DNA from: Ailurus styani
Lineage: Eukaryota; Chordata; Mammalia; Carnivora; Ailuridae
DNA length: 64,000 bases
Assembly (NCBI GenBank): GCA_002007465.1
Contig: LNAC01000679.1
Coordinates: 125,723 to 189,722, forward strand
Reading direction: 5' to 3'
Part shown: positions 23,167 through 34,543 of the stretch, piece after piece
Layout of the letters: each line of letters starts with the position of its first letter
Numbering within the stretch: position 1 is the stretch's first letter
Program-made: the position numbers and the translations under genes
The notes under the pieces: model-generated
Told to the model about the DNA's origin: nothing
What the model saw: only the letters and a program-made list of their open reading frames with translations
Databases searched by the model: none

Positions 23167-24539
23167 ACAATGAACACATAAGAGATTTTAATGGACACAT
23201 AATACGATGAAGCTGTCAAATGTTTCTTTATTTCTAATTTTCCTGGATTTTGTTTGTTTCTTAAAAAATTGCATTATAGGTAATACTTGATTTTCCTGTA
23301 ATTTTTTCATTTAAGAAATTTCAGGGGGGTTAGTTTGAATTTAAGACATAGGCATAATTGACAAAAGATAAGTCTCAATTACAGCCTTGATGGCGAAGCC
23401 TTCACATGATGAAAATATATGGTTTTCCTCTCTCTAAAAAAAAAAAATTAAACACTTAGACAGCTAGAACCTGATAACACTTCAGTGGTAGTATGTGATT
23501 GTTACACTACATTAGATTTTAAAATCTCAATGCTAGTATCATTTCTAAGAGATTCCAACACTGTAACCTTTAAAACACAAATAAGATTATGACAGTAACA
23601 TTTCCATGATGAACTAATACAAAAATCTGGAAAATAATTTATATTCTTCATTATGAGTGTACAATCAACTTACATTAACAGGAAATAAGGCTTATTCTCT
23701 AAAAGGAGCTTGAGAGCAAGGGCTATTTACCCATAAAAGAATTTCCATTTAAAAAACTAAACATAAATCACTTCTAAATAAATGTATTCAAAGTCTAAAA
23801 TTAAAGAAATATTAAAGTTCAATACTAAACTTAGTAAAAAAAAAAAGTCCAAGACTGACATAAAATACATGTATGCTAATATTTACTGTAGCATTTGGCT
23901 TTATAATAAACCATAATGTTACACAAAATTACTGCCACTTAGGATAGATTGCATGATATTGAGAAAATGGTCATTTTGACTGTTCTAAATTATTGTTACC
24001 TCTCAGAGGATGTCAGAATGCAAAGCAGTGACTTTGTATGTTTGTCATTCTAAACTTTGCCTACTTAATGGATATTTAACAAAATTCAGATGGCATATAA
24101 TATTAGGAAATGTGTAGTTTAAGTTTTAAAGCTATTTTAATCAAGTGTTTTCTGCCCTAGAGTATTTTTGAAATATTAAATAAATGAAAATATTATTAAA
24201 ACCAATAGTTTAAATTCATTCAGGCAGCTCTTCATTCTGGTTTAAGGCAGTTCTGAACTAAAAGAGGGTTTTATTTCTGCTATGACTCTAAAATCTCATC
24301 TTTTTTTTTTTAAATAAGTAAGTTTTTGTTAACGACAATGAAAGTTCCAATTTAGGCCTAAATTATTCAGCATCATTAGATAAGTCTGTTTAGGAAAAAG
24401 AAAAATAAAGTCTGTTTAGATGGTTTTGGAAGTTTTTAGTTACATCCAATCTATCTTCCTTCATAGGGACCTAACTGGGTTTCATGTAATTCACATGAAT
24501 GCAAATTCCTGTCAATTCTTCCTCTAAAATATATTTCAA
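23167..24539. other. AT-rich, no recognised feature
   Basis: Many short A runs, no open frame of 60 codons or more, no repeat that I can name. Confidence 0.55.
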
Positions 24540-25403
24540 ATCTAGTTCTCTTCATATCTACTACCACTGTCCTGGTTTATTGATGGTTTCCTGAATGATC
24601 TCCTTAGCACTTTTGTTTGACTCAGTGTGAAGTATCCAGAATTTCTTCTGAGAACATTTTGGTACATTTGTGATCATATTACTCTTTCTGTAGTTGCTTC
24701 CCTTTTCTCAAAGAATTAATTAGAAAAGTCTTACTGTGACTTTAAGCTACTGAGGAGTCTTATTACTTCATCATGTGTCACAGGTTAGCTCGAATCACAC
24801 TGATCCCTTTTTTTTTTGTTTTTCCCCTCCCCTAAAGAAAATCACTGCCCTTTGCAACACACAGCCTTAGATTTTGTTTTATTCTTGCCCTGGAAAATTC
24901 TTTCTCTACTGTAGTATAGCTACTCCTTTCCTCTTCAGATTATATTACATGTCAACTTCCCAGAAAGATCCTTTGTGACGACCAAATGTCACCAATGCAT
25001 TTCTGTTTTTATAATTTTCCTTTTCTCCCTATCCCCTGTGACACTGTTATTCTCTGTTACCCTACCTGGTGCATCTCATTGCCAGATCCAGGGATTCTGA
25101 CCCCTTAGATTCTATGTAAATAACACCTTTGGACCCAAGTATGTACATACACTGAAAGAAGCATAGTTCTCCCCTGCAAATGTGCAGCTCATGCTGTACT
25201 ACTCAGAATCCTGTTAGACTTGCACAAACAACTGGTTGTATTTTAAATAACTATAATTCTTCATATACTTGTTGATGCTGGCTCTTTTATCAGCCTGGAA
25301 ACTCCTTAAGATCAAGACTCTTATCTGTTTACCTTGGTATAAACAGGCATTGCTTGTAGAAAGCCCTCATTAAATATTTGTTAGATGGTTGAATGAATGA
25401 AAG
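24540..25403 (+). repeat. L2 LINE remnant (sense, 3' part)
   Basis: In order: 'tttcctgaatgatctcctta', 'cagtgtgaagtatccagaat', 'tgtgatcatattactctttc', 'tagttgcttcccttttctca', 'cctggaaaattctttctcta', 'ttcccagaaagatcctttgt', and the L2 3' end 'gaaactccttaagatcaaga', 'ttaaatatttgttagatggt', 'tgaatgaatga'. About 170 bp near 25090-25260 fit poorly and may be inserted. No intact frame. Confidence 0.75.
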
Positions 25404-25451
25404 AACAAGTTGATAGAGATAACATACAGAAAAGAGCAAGATGGAAATTTT

Positions 25452-25468
25452 TGTTGTTGTTGTTGTTC
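25452..25468. repeat. (GTT)n short tandem repeat
   Basis: Five to six perfect gtt units. Confidence 0.85.
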
Positions 25469-25644
25469 CTGAAAAATAACAGTTTTTCTTTCTGGGGAAG
25501 TAAATGTGAAGATCCTTCAGAACATATTATTAGAAACTTGACTAACCCACTGTTTAAAAATTTGGTCCTAGACAGTCTTTCTCCCAGACCTCTGTCTCCT
25601 AAACATTGTATTTAAAAGCCTGAAAAGGTTTTTTAAGTTCTTTC

Positions 25645-26395
25645 TTTGATTATATTTTTTCTAGTTTTGTTAAGATAAAATTGACATGCAGCATTGTGAA
25701 AGTTGAAGGTATACAACATAATGATTTGATATTTGTGTATTTTGTGAAATGATCACCACAGTAATTTTAGTTAATATCCACCACCTCAAAATGACAAACT
25801 CATGGGGCACCTTGGTAGCTCAGTTGGCTAAGCATCTGCCTTTGACTCAGCTCATGATCCCAGGGTCTTGGGTTCAAGCCCCACAGTGGAGTCCCTGCTC
25901 AGTGGCGTGTCTGCTTCTCCTTCCGTCACTGCCCCTCCCCACAACTCGTGCTCTCTCTCTGCCCCTCTCTTTTGCTCTCTTACATGCTCTCTCACTCAAA
26001 TAAATAAAATCTTTAAATTCTATTTTCTTTCATGATGATAACTTTTAAGATGTACTCCCTTAGCAACTTACAAGTATGTCATACAATATTATTAATCATA
26101 ATCACCCTGTTGTGATTACATTACATTACATCCCCAGAACTTACTTGTCTTACAACTGGAAGTTTGTACCTTTTGATAACCTTTACCCATCTCCTTCACC
26201 CTCTGCCCCCCATCTCTGATAAACACAAATTAGATCTCTGTTTCTATGAGTTTGCTTTTGGTAGATTACACATATAAATGAGATCATAACTATTTGTCTT
26301 TCTCTGTCTGACTTATTTCACTTAGCATAATGCCCTCAACTTCCACTCATGTTGTCACCAATGTCACAAATGCCTTCTTTTTATGGCTGATTTTA
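25645..26395 (-). mobile_element. L1 LINE 3' end, antisense, 5'-truncated
   Basis: Antisense L1 3' UTR: 'ttttgttaagataaaattga', 'gtatacaacataatgatttg', 'aaatgatcaccacagtaatt', then past the nested SINE 'ctcccttagcaacttacaag', 'gtttctatgagtttgctttt', 'gacttatttcacttagcata', 'ttctttttatggctgatttt'. The element stops there, as expected for a 5'-truncated insertion. Confidence 0.88.
25804..26018 (+). mobile_element. Can-SINE nested in L1 3' UTR
   Basis: 'ggggcaccttggtagctcag', 'cagggtcttgggttcaagcc', long CT-rich block, 'caaataaataaaatctttaa'. Duplication not obvious, consistent with age. Confidence 0.94.
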
Positions 26396-26578
26396 AATTT
26401 CTTAAATATTAACCTAAGATACTCCAGGCAAAAATTCTAAAGTAGAAGTCATCCAAAGGAGAATTAAATATAAGTACATTTTCCAGGATCTGATTTTAAA
26501 TTTGATGACAATAATTTCAGTCTGCTGTGTGGAAAATTTTGACAAATGTTAAAAACTTAGGGAGCCATTTGTATTAAG

Positions 26579-26619
26579 AAACACACACACACATACATAC
26601 ACACAACACACACAAATAT
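26579..26619. repeat. Interrupted (CA)n microsatellite
   Basis: CA runs broken by 'tacata' and 'acaacac'. Confidence 0.9.
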
Positions 26620-27125
26620 TTCTTGGCCTGGCCACAAATGTATAATGGTAATACCCCTGGTTAGGTAAATATCCTTCCAGGATTATTTTTTCATTCTGTG
26701 TTTCTGATATTTTTATTCCTTTACTCTATGGGACAGTGATGTTTGTTACATTAACTCTCATTGTTTGGAAAAAGACACTTTGGTTGAAAAATTTACTGAG
26801 ATACATTTTAAGTAGTTAACAAAAAGGGATAAGAAAAAGGATACGATGTCTCCTTACAGCAGTAAATAACAACTGCCTCCCAATTTTTTTTATGTGCAGA
26901 ATTTTGGCAAAGCTTAACAATTTTTACATACATGTCTTACACAATAAACATTATTGCAAAGTATCTCGTATCAGCTGGAGTTGATTCAATTTAACTTGGT
27001 TGGTAAAGTGGTAGTTTACCATTGGAAACACCTTAGGCACAGACTAAGCAGAAGGGAAAAAAGATAAAGCACATTTACGTTCAAATTAATTCTGAGCCAT
27101 TTAGAGGTACCAATGTAATAATAGT
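26620..27125. other. No recognised feature
   Basis: Unique-looking AT-rich sequence between a CA repeat and a MITE. No open frame of note. Confidence 0.5.
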
Positions 27126-27425
27126 CTAGAGTTAGCAAACTAGCCCTTAGGACAAAATGCAGCCTACTTCCTGTTTTCATGAAAAACAAACAAAAACAAA
27201 CAAAAACAAACAAAAAACAACCCCAAAACAGCAAACAAGCAAAAACATCTATATCTAATATATAGGTAGATATTGGCCAAAAGCCATATTCATTTGTTTA
27301 TGCCTTGCCTAGGGCTGCTTTTGTACTATAGTGGCAATACTGAGTAGCTGTGACAAACCCTATCTGGCCCCAAAGCTTAAAATATTTACTATTTAGTCCT
27401 TCAAAGAAAAGTTTTCCAATCCCTG
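27126..27425 (+). repeat. hAT-type MITE with internal A-rich expansion
   Basis: Left end 'ctagagttagcaaactagc' and right end 'gttttccaatccctg' are worn inverted termini of the common eutherian MITE with 'gttggcaaac...gtttgccaacccctg' ends. The interior 'ccatattcatttgtttatgc', 'tagggctgcttttgtactat', 'gcttaaaatatttactattt' fits. At 27182-27247 a (CAAAA)n-like expansion replaces the usual 'gtaaataaagttttattgg' segment. The precise family name is not certain. Confidence 0.75.
27182..27247. repeat. (CAAAAA)n A-rich tandem repeat
   Basis: Repeated 'aaacaaacaaaa' units. The 72-codon minus-strand frame across it is compositional. Confidence 0.88.
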
Positions 27426-27525
27426 TCCTATTCTGACTTTTATGTCAAATGACACTGGATACTTCAATAATATCTTCTGTTAGGAATTTTCCATGGGCTC
27501 TGCGTATTGTTACAGGGTTTAAAAG

Positions 27526-28031
27526 TGACATCTCCCGTTTGTTGCACTAGGATGGCCATCAGCTGAACGGTGTGGGGGTCTCCTGATTGGATTGGGGGGA
27601 CCATTAACGGGGGCTTGATGTGATTAGGTGGCGACTTGTGGTGCATGTGGTGAAAGAATTCACCTGAGGCAAAACGAAGGAGATAAAAATTTATTGAATA
27701 CACCGCAAGGAAGTGGCAGGCAGGACAGCAGTGGAGAGACTGTCTGCCAGGAGGCAGTGGTGGGGAGCTGTAGTTAAGGGGGAAAGGTGAGGAGGTATGG
27801 GAATGTGTGGAATTTTCTTTTATTGGTACCTGTGTCTGAGTGTCAATAAGCCATTGGTCACCTACAGTTTATGGATATTTTGTGGTGGGTCGCTTAATGG
27901 GCCCGTTTGTATTCAGCCAGGAGGTTGGGGTCACTGTGGGCCCTTCTTCCATACTCAGGTTTTCATTGTTCAAGTTGTTTGTCTTAAAGCAGCCTCCACA
28001 AACTAAACAACCAGAAAGAGTGAACCTTTCA
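27526..28031 (-). mobile_element. Putative solo LTR of a gammaretrovirus-like ERV
   Basis: On the minus strand this 506-bp segment starts TGAAAGG and ends GATGTCA, that is TG...CA, and is bounded by a 4-bp direct repeat AAAG (27522-27525 and 28032-28035); gammaretroviruses duplicate 4 bp. Reading the minus strand 5' to 3' there is a CCAAT-type box (complement of ccattggtc, 27851-27859), a TATA-like AATAAAAG (27817-27824) and a polyadenylation signal AATAAA (27690-27695). Their order and about 125-bp TATA-to-AATAAA spacing fit a U3-R-U5 layout, leaving a roughly 160-bp U5. No gag, pol or env sequence adjoins it, so it would be a solo LTR left by recombination. It is not a virus and encodes nothing. 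The family is not named, and the outer boundaries rest on the 4-bp repeat alone. Confidence 0.65.
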
Positions 28032-28440
28032 AAAGGCCTATTTTCGCCTCCCTCCATGTGTGACAGCGCTGAATCTAGAATAGTGATAAAGAATGAAGAA
28101 TTGGGTCAGGAATAGTTGACAGGGTTTGAAATGAAAATCAGTGTCAGGTGGGAGTTCAGTAAACACATGGAAATTCTGGCCTTCCCAGATCCCCCATACT
28201 CAGAAATACCAATTGGAGAGAGCAGTACATGAGACAGACACAGGTAGATGTAGGAAGCTGGGATAAAAGCATCTCAGCAATTGCACATTAATTTGAAGTG
28301 AAGAGTGAAGTGATTCAGGTTTCAAGACGAGGGGGGAGTGAAGTCCACACTGGGGGCTTACATCTGGCAAAAAGTTCTTATGGTTCCTCTGAGGAGAACT
28401 TGTATGAATTCTTCTCTTATGGCTTCCCAACTCTATTTTA

Positions 28441-28616
28441 CTTTTTATTTATTCATTAAAGATTTATNAAACAGGTGGGGGGGGGGGGGGGGGTTAGGGG
28501 GAGGACAGATTCCCCGCCAAGCAGGGAGTGCCACTGAGGGCTCCGTCTCAGGACCCCAAGATCATGACCTGAGCTGAAGGCAGACACTCAACTGACTGAG
28601 CCACCCAAGTGCCCCC
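28441..28616 (-). mobile_element. Can-SINE with poly-G tract and an N
   Basis: 'attcattaaagatttat' and N at 28468, then 'aaacaggt' and 17 G where the usual GA-rich block should be, then 'aagcagggagtgcc', 'gatcatgacctgagctg', ending 'gccacccaagtgccccc'. Duplication tcccaactctatttta (28425-28440) matches tcccaaccctatttta (28617-28632) at 15 of 16 bases. Confidence 0.93.
28477..28493. repeat. G17 homopolymer
   Basis: Seventeen consecutive G, followed by 'tta' and a further G5. It lies nine bases after the ambiguous base. Confidence 0.95.
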
Positions 28617-30275
28617 TCCCAACCCTATTTTAAAAGATACTTTCTTAGCTGGGCTTGCTTGCTCCATTTTGAAATCTCATTTTACATTACTGACACTCCC
28701 ATCATGAAAAGGCCAAATCAGGAACTTAAGACAGGCAAGGCTCTGATGCTATAGGCCATTTTCCCAGCAGCATTCTTGCCTTGCCTGGCCCTCACCACAA
28801 GGGGCACCCTCTCTCCCACTCAGCTGGTAGCTCCTTCAGACCTTGCCTGTTTCCATCCTTACTCTCCTCTCTACCCATTCTTAGAACTAGTTGTCCTTTG
28901 AATTAACTGGCCAGTCCCTTGAAACCACTTTTGTGACCTGACTCCAGCTCAGTCAGAATGACATTTGGTTTCTTGGCTTAGATTTGTTTTGGATCTTCTA
29001 TTCAGTATTCTGACATGAATTCAGTCCTTGATGATGGGGACACTTGTTTTTGCCCTTTATTTTTCCATACTTGCTTCATATATAATAGAATGGTGATTCT
29101 TAATTCTAACAAGTCTGATGTCCATCTTTAATAACTTTGTGATATAAAGTCCTCTTTAGAGTTCTAATGGAATTCACGAAGATTATTAAGCACTTACTCA
29201 TATTATTTAAAAATCAATATAATGTCCTAACAGTAATTGACAAAAGTAATAAAAAAATATGACTATAATTGCCATTCAATATGTAAATGCCTTAGCATAG
29301 GTACATTAGAAAATGTAGTGATATGACCATATGCTTGTTCATTTAGATAAAATGAATATTAATGAGCAGCCATAAATTCAAATTGATGGTTGTATTGATG
29401 ACTCAAATACCCAAAACTGGCATTGCTACTCATGCTGTGCTTTTTCTAAAGGTGACCAACTCATGTTAAAATCACAAGCAAAATAAAATGCAATTTTCTA
29501 TTTATATGGTATTTAAATTCCTTGAAAATTTAATGAAAATTAAAATTTACATAAACTGTGGATTTATAGGTTATATAGAGATATGTTTTAGGGTTGTATT
29601 TCTGTGACCTGTCTTATGCATTAATTTGCACAAATACATTTGAAACTGCCAGAGAATGCAAGGTGATATTCCAAGAGTCATGTGGGATATTCCAAGAATA
29701 CTATCGAGATACTAGCATCCTTGCCTGTTACTTCCCTGCCTTGACAGTGGTGCCCTCCTCACTGTGACAATAAAAAATACCTTGAGGACATTGTGCCCCA
29801 TGAAGGTAGAATGAGAAACAAAGAACATGGATTCCCTGCTCAACATTCCTGTGTTGCCTGCTTCCATCTTCATGCTATAGTTTTGAATTCCTAACTAAAA
29901 GAGATGGACTGGGGAGAATAAGAATCCTGGGAAAATTTCAGAAGTAAACTGATATTTCTGGCATAATAATCTATTTCTGAGGCTTAAGTTTCCTAGGGAC
30001 GGAAGATGGAAACAGGAGAAAGGTTAATTATGACTGGAGGAAACACAACAGAAAGAAACAGGACAGGTTTGGGATATGAGGTAACGTGGCCATCTAAGTT
30101 TATATAGACAGCTATTTCATAATTGTTGACATAATACTAAGGTCAACATTAAGCTTAGAGTTGGTGCTCAGTATTCATCGATAATTAACCAGTGGTTTTA
30201 GGTGAAAGAGGCAGGATAGTTGTTGACAACATCTTGGTTTGTCTTTAGAATTTCTGTTCAAAATATCAGTAATGA
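28617..30275. other. No recognised feature
   Basis: 28640-29000 is somewhat GC-richer ('ccttgcctggccctcaccac') and could hold a worn LTR, but I cannot name one. A small local repeat of 'gatattccaaga' occurs near 29665-29700. Otherwise AT-rich. No gene. Confidence 0.45.
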
Positions 30276-30469
30276 GGGGCATGTCGGTGGCTTAGTTGGT
30301 GAAGTGGCAGACTTTTGGTTTTGGCTCAGGTCATGATCTCAGGGTCCTGGGATAGAGCCCCAAGACGGGCTCCCCACTCAGTAAAGGATTCTCCCTCTCC
30401 CTCTGCCCTTCCTCCTCTCATGGGCTCTCTCTTTCTCTCTAAAATAAATAAATCTTAAAAAAAAAAAAA
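30276..30469 (+). mobile_element. Can-SINE, older subtype
   Basis: 'gggcatgtcggtggcttagt', 'tggttttggctcaggtcatg', 'agggtcctgggatagagccc', tail 'aaaataaataaatctt' plus 13 A. Flanks 'atatcagtaatga' and 'acattgataatga' look like an eroded duplication. Confidence 0.94.
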
Positions 30470-31045
30470 GACATTGATAATGATGTTAATAGCCCAAGAA
30501 CAACTACTGCATTTTCTAAGAGATGTTGATTATATTCATGAATTTGCCTTCTATTTAAATTCTAATTAGAAAGCAAATGTAGATAAGTTTATTTGTTTCA
30601 TGCCTAAAGCACAGGTGTTATCAGCAAAAAGTGAGTTTTCAGAGGTGAAATACAAAATGATAAAATTCCAACATACTTGCGAAATTCAAGAGGAGTTTAC
30701 TGATTAATCTACTTCTGAAACCTGAAATAAATGCATAACACAGACATAATAGAACAAGCAAATGGTATGTGAAATAAAAACTGAAACACAAGATAATTCA
30801 TGGATTTATAATATCTTTATCTGTGGAACTTTCTTCCAAAAAACTAACCAATCTTTATAATCTATTTTCTTCCTACTTTTATCCTTATCCTTACCACACA
30901 TGTTAAATACCAAATATTTCCCCAATTTTTCACAAGTCGTGTCTCTTTGTGGGAAGATTTTGATTTAAATCTGCCAGCTTTACTATCAGTTTTCATATTT
31001 CAATTATGTCTCATAGTATGAAATACTGTTAGAAAAGCTTGTTTT

Positions 31046-31257
31046 GGGAGCGCCTGGGTGTCTCAGTCGTTAAGCATCTGCCTTTGGCTCAGGTCGTGAT
31101 CCCAGGGTCCTGGGATCAAGCCCCAACATCAGGCTCCCTGCTCTGTGGGAAAGCCTGCTTCTCCCTCTCCCACTCCCCCTACTGGTGTTCCCTCTCTTGC
31201 TGTGTCTCTCTCTATCAAATAAATAAATAAAATCTTAAAAAACAAACAAACAAACAA
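31046..31257 (+). mobile_element. Can-SINE
   Basis: 'gggagcgcctgggtgtctca', 'ggctcaggtcgtgatcccag', tail 'aaataaataaaatctt' followed by (AAAC)n. Duplication aaagcttgtttt / aaacttgtttt at 31034-31045 and about 31258-31269. Confidence 0.96.
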
Positions 31258-31529
31258 AAAACTTGTTTTAAAATTTCACACAAAGGGATGTCTACTGAAG
31301 TCATCAGGATGATTAGAGACTGTGAACTTTAGTTTTCAGCGGCATATCACTGCTCTTCCCAAAAGACCAAAAAGCTAACACTTAGGAGAATGTAGCAGAT
31401 AGTAGGTGAAAGGGTCATACATCATGGAAACCCAGAGGGTGGACATCTGGCCACACCACCTTTAAATATACCGTGGAGTACCATCTGAAGATTAGGCAGG
31501 AAATGGACAAAGCACAAAGAAAATCTGGT

Positions 31530-31630
31530 CTGGGGGTCTTTCAGTCAGACCTGGGATAAATCACTTAACACATCTATCCATTTCCTTGTTTTTAAAATGA
31601 CAAAATGCTTTTCTTCTCTAAGAAAATTGA
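31530..31630 (+). repeat. Probable MIR remnant
   Basis: 'gggtctttcagtcagacctg', 'gataaatcacttaacacatc' and 'ccatttccttgtttttaaaa' fit the sense MIR consensus. Confidence 0.6.
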
Positions 31631-32265
31631 GTAACTAGAAGTCTTTAAATGAAGCTTTTGAGTCTTATTTTATTAATAAAGTATTATTTTTTTTCTTCTA
31701 AGAATATGATTCTGCAGCACATATCCCCCAAACCACTATCCATCAGGAAGGGAGAAAGCAGTCATAACGGTTGCCTTTATTTCAAATGATTTATTGTTAA
31801 TGCCAAATGTATTTCTTAATGACTCCACAGCTTGAACAGTGCTCTGAAACCACAAAACTTGATGTTTGAAATTTATTTTTCTAGTCAGATGAAATTTCAA
31901 GTATGCTATAAGCTATTAAAATGTAGGGAAAGCCCTTCCCTTCATATTTAGATCTTTTACAAACTTTGAAAAATATATCACCACCTCTCCAATATGAAAT
32001 AGTCTCCAGCTGGGAAATTATGTTAGAGAAGAACATGGATACTGAGTCAAGTTGGAAAGCTGGCTGCAGAAATGACCTAGGAACTTTATGAGGTGACACA
32101 CAAGAAAGATGTTGACACTAGAGAATTGGGACAAAACTGGGTATTACTAGACAGAATGACATCAGACTTGGATATGAGAGAGAAGCAACAATTCTCATGA
32201 AAATTATCTGAAAAGAGAAAAATGTAATAAAAAATAGGAAAATTAAAAATTAAAAAAGAAGAGAT
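31631..32265. other. No recognised feature
   Basis: AT-rich. Only a 72-codon minus-strand frame without homology that I know. Confidence 0.5.
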
Positions 32266-32283
32266 CTGGACATTTGTAGATTT

Positions 32284-32490
32284 TTTTTTTTTTTTTTTAA
32301 ATATTTTATTTATTTATTTGACACAGAGAGAGATTACAAGCAGGCAGAGAGGCAGGCAGAGAGACAGGGAGAGGAGGAAGCAGGCTCCCTGCTGAGCAGA
32401 GAGCCCGATGCGGGCCTCGATCCCAGGAAGCTGAGATCATGACCTGAGCCGAAAGCAGAGGCTTTAACCCACTGAGCCACCCAGGCGCCC
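32284..32490 (-). mobile_element. Can-SINE, young mustelid-type
   Basis: Starts with a long T run, then 'attacaagcaggcagagagg', 'gctgagcagagagcccgatg', ending 'ctttaacccactgagccacc' and 'caggcgccc'. The 18-bp duplication ctggacatttgtagattt is perfect at 32266-32283 and 32490-32507 (one base shared with the head). Among the youngest copies here. Confidence 0.97.
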
Positions 32491-32507
32491 TGGACATTTG
32501 TAGATTT

Positions 32508-33890
32508 AAACACTTAATCGGCTGGCTCCTGGGCATTCCTTTCAAAGAAAACAGTTGACTGTAGACCATGGACATCAGGTACAGTTCAGGATTCTCAGCC
32601 TGTGCTTGCTGCTTTTATACCATTTCCAGTCTAAGAACTTACTTGTCCCTGGTTTGCCAAACTCGTACAAAATATGATCATACATTTCACTGATCACCAA
32701 ATTCAGTTGATGTGAGTTTGGATGATGACTTCTCAAGCAACTCTCCTATCAGGTAACTCTAATTGCTTTTTGTCAGTTCACAACTTCAGGGAGCTTCCCA
32801 GGTATAATCTGAAACCATATGCTGAGAACAGGAGGAAACTGAAGAAAGAGGCAGGCCACTTCAGTTTGGTAGGTGGTAGACATAACAAACCAGCTTGTTG
32901 ATGAGGGTTATCTTGGGTGCTGCAAGGTGACTAGATCTCTGCACCTGTCCACTAGAATCTTTAAAAGATTATATAAAAGATCTTAAGTCAGGGCAGTCAT
33001 GTACAGGAAACCTTAACTAGCTTCAGTCATATACTCAGTCCATCTGGACTTCAACACCATATTTCTATCTCAAGGCTGTATCCTTGGATCAGTTTCCAGG
33101 AATGGGAAAGGCAAGAAGAAGACACATTTCAAGGATGGGGGAATTTAGGGTACGGGAAGACTCCAGTTGCTCAGGGCCAGGTCACAGATCAATTGGTGGT
33201 CATGTCTTCTTGATGACTTCCTCCAGCACTTTTATCTTTTTCCTCCCCATTACACACACGTGTACATATTGATTTTTACATTTGTTCTCATTTTGAATCA
33301 ATGCTAAAAGTTAAAGTACAAGATCCAAATTTTGAAGAAATGAAAGGAAGCCATATCTTTAAGAAGATTTAGAAAAAGAAATTAGATCTTAATTCTTCCA
33401 AGTGATTTCACATAATGAAAAGAAAGCAAAATATACATATTTTTAATGCGAATCTCTGTATCAGGACTTTAAAATGATCATTATAAAGACCAGTGTTATT
33501 GGCTTTGAGGATTAGTGATATGTATTTGTATTGATTAGGGTTCATGTTATCAACAGAACTAAAGAGGAATTTAAAATGTGTACTAGTAATTATTCAGTAG
33601 CAATCTTCTCTTCCATAAAGAGCTGCACATAGAAAAATGCTGAGCTTAATGAAAGCATCTTGGGGCTCTGTTTCTTATTCTGTCAGAAAATAACAGAACA
33701 ATATTGAACAAGTCACCTTCCTCGATTGGCTGATTTTAATGCTCATCTCTAACCGTCCTCATTACTGATTATAGCTTATATATGTGTATGAATATATTTC
33801 TGTATAAGAAATGTGACCTCTGTTATATTGAAAGATCTAAGAACTAGAGTCATGTGTTCTCTACCCAATAGTACAGAATTAGTCACATTA
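32508..33890. other. No recognised feature
   Basis: Unassigned sequence without a credible gene. 33655-33770 has faint MIR-like wording ('ttgaacaagtcaccttcc') that I did not consider enough for a call. Confidence 0.5.
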
Positions 33891-33971
33891 AAAAACACAG
33901 GTGTTTTCTTTTTCAACATTACTTTGGCTATGAGGGGTCTTTTCTGGTTTCATACAAATTTTATGATTGTT

Positions 33972-34168
33972 GGAACCCCTGGGGGGCTGAGTCGGTTAAG
34001 CAGCTGCCTTCGGCTCAGGTCATGATTCCAGGGTCCCGGGTTCAAGACCCACATTGGGCTCCCTGCTCAGGGAGGAGCCTGCTTCCCTCTCTGCCTGCTG
34101 CTCCCCCTGCTTGTGCGCTCGCTCTCACTCTCTCTCTCTGATGAATAAATAAATAAAATCTTTAAAAA
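33972..34168 (+). mobile_element. Can-SINE nested in the inverted L1 segment
   Basis: 'ggaacccctggggggctgag', 'gccttcggctcaggtcatga', 'gcttgtgcgctcgctctcac', tail 'aaataaataaaatctttaaa'. Duplicated L1 target 'attttatgattgtt' / 'catttaggattgtt' around 33958-33971 and 34170-34183. Confidence 0.95.
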
Positions 34169-34342
34169 ACATTTAGGATTGTTTGCTTCAGCCCCATGAA
34201 AAATGCTGATGGCATTTTTATAGGGGTTGCATTAAATTTATAGATTGCTTTGGGTAGCGTAGATATTTTAACTGTATTTGTTCTTCCAATCCATGAGCAC
34301 GGAATGTTTTTCCATATCTTTGTGTGTTCCTCAACTTCTTTT

Positions 34343-34543
34343 TTTTCTTTTTAAAGATTTTTTTTTTAATTTATTTGACAGAGAGAGAGAGATCACAACT
34401 AGGCAGAGAGGCAGGCAGAGAGAGAGGAGGAAGCAGGCTCCCTGCTGAGCAGAGAGCCCGATACAGGCCTCGATCCCAGGACCCTGAGATCATGACCTGA
34501 GCCGAAGGCAGAGGCTTTAACCCACTGAGCCACCCAGGCACCC
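34343..34543 (-). mobile_element. Can-SINE, young mustelid-type, nested in L1
   Basis: 'aactaggcagagaggcaggc', 'gctgagcagagagcccgata', ending 'ctttaacccactgagccacc' and 'caggcaccc'. Duplication cctcaacttctttt (34329-34342) versus cctcaaattctttt (34544-34557), one mismatch. It faces the SINE at 33972 across 174 bp. Confidence 0.96.

Noticed and set aside
28036..28440. Possible extension of the LTR or internal ERV sequence next to the solo LTR
   Set aside because: No recognisable gag, pol or env similarity or primer binding site, and the TG...CA plus AAAG boundaries end the element before this.
29660..29705. Two 'gatattccaaga' copies as a possible regulatory dimer
   Set aside because: A single short direct repeat without further support; could be chance.
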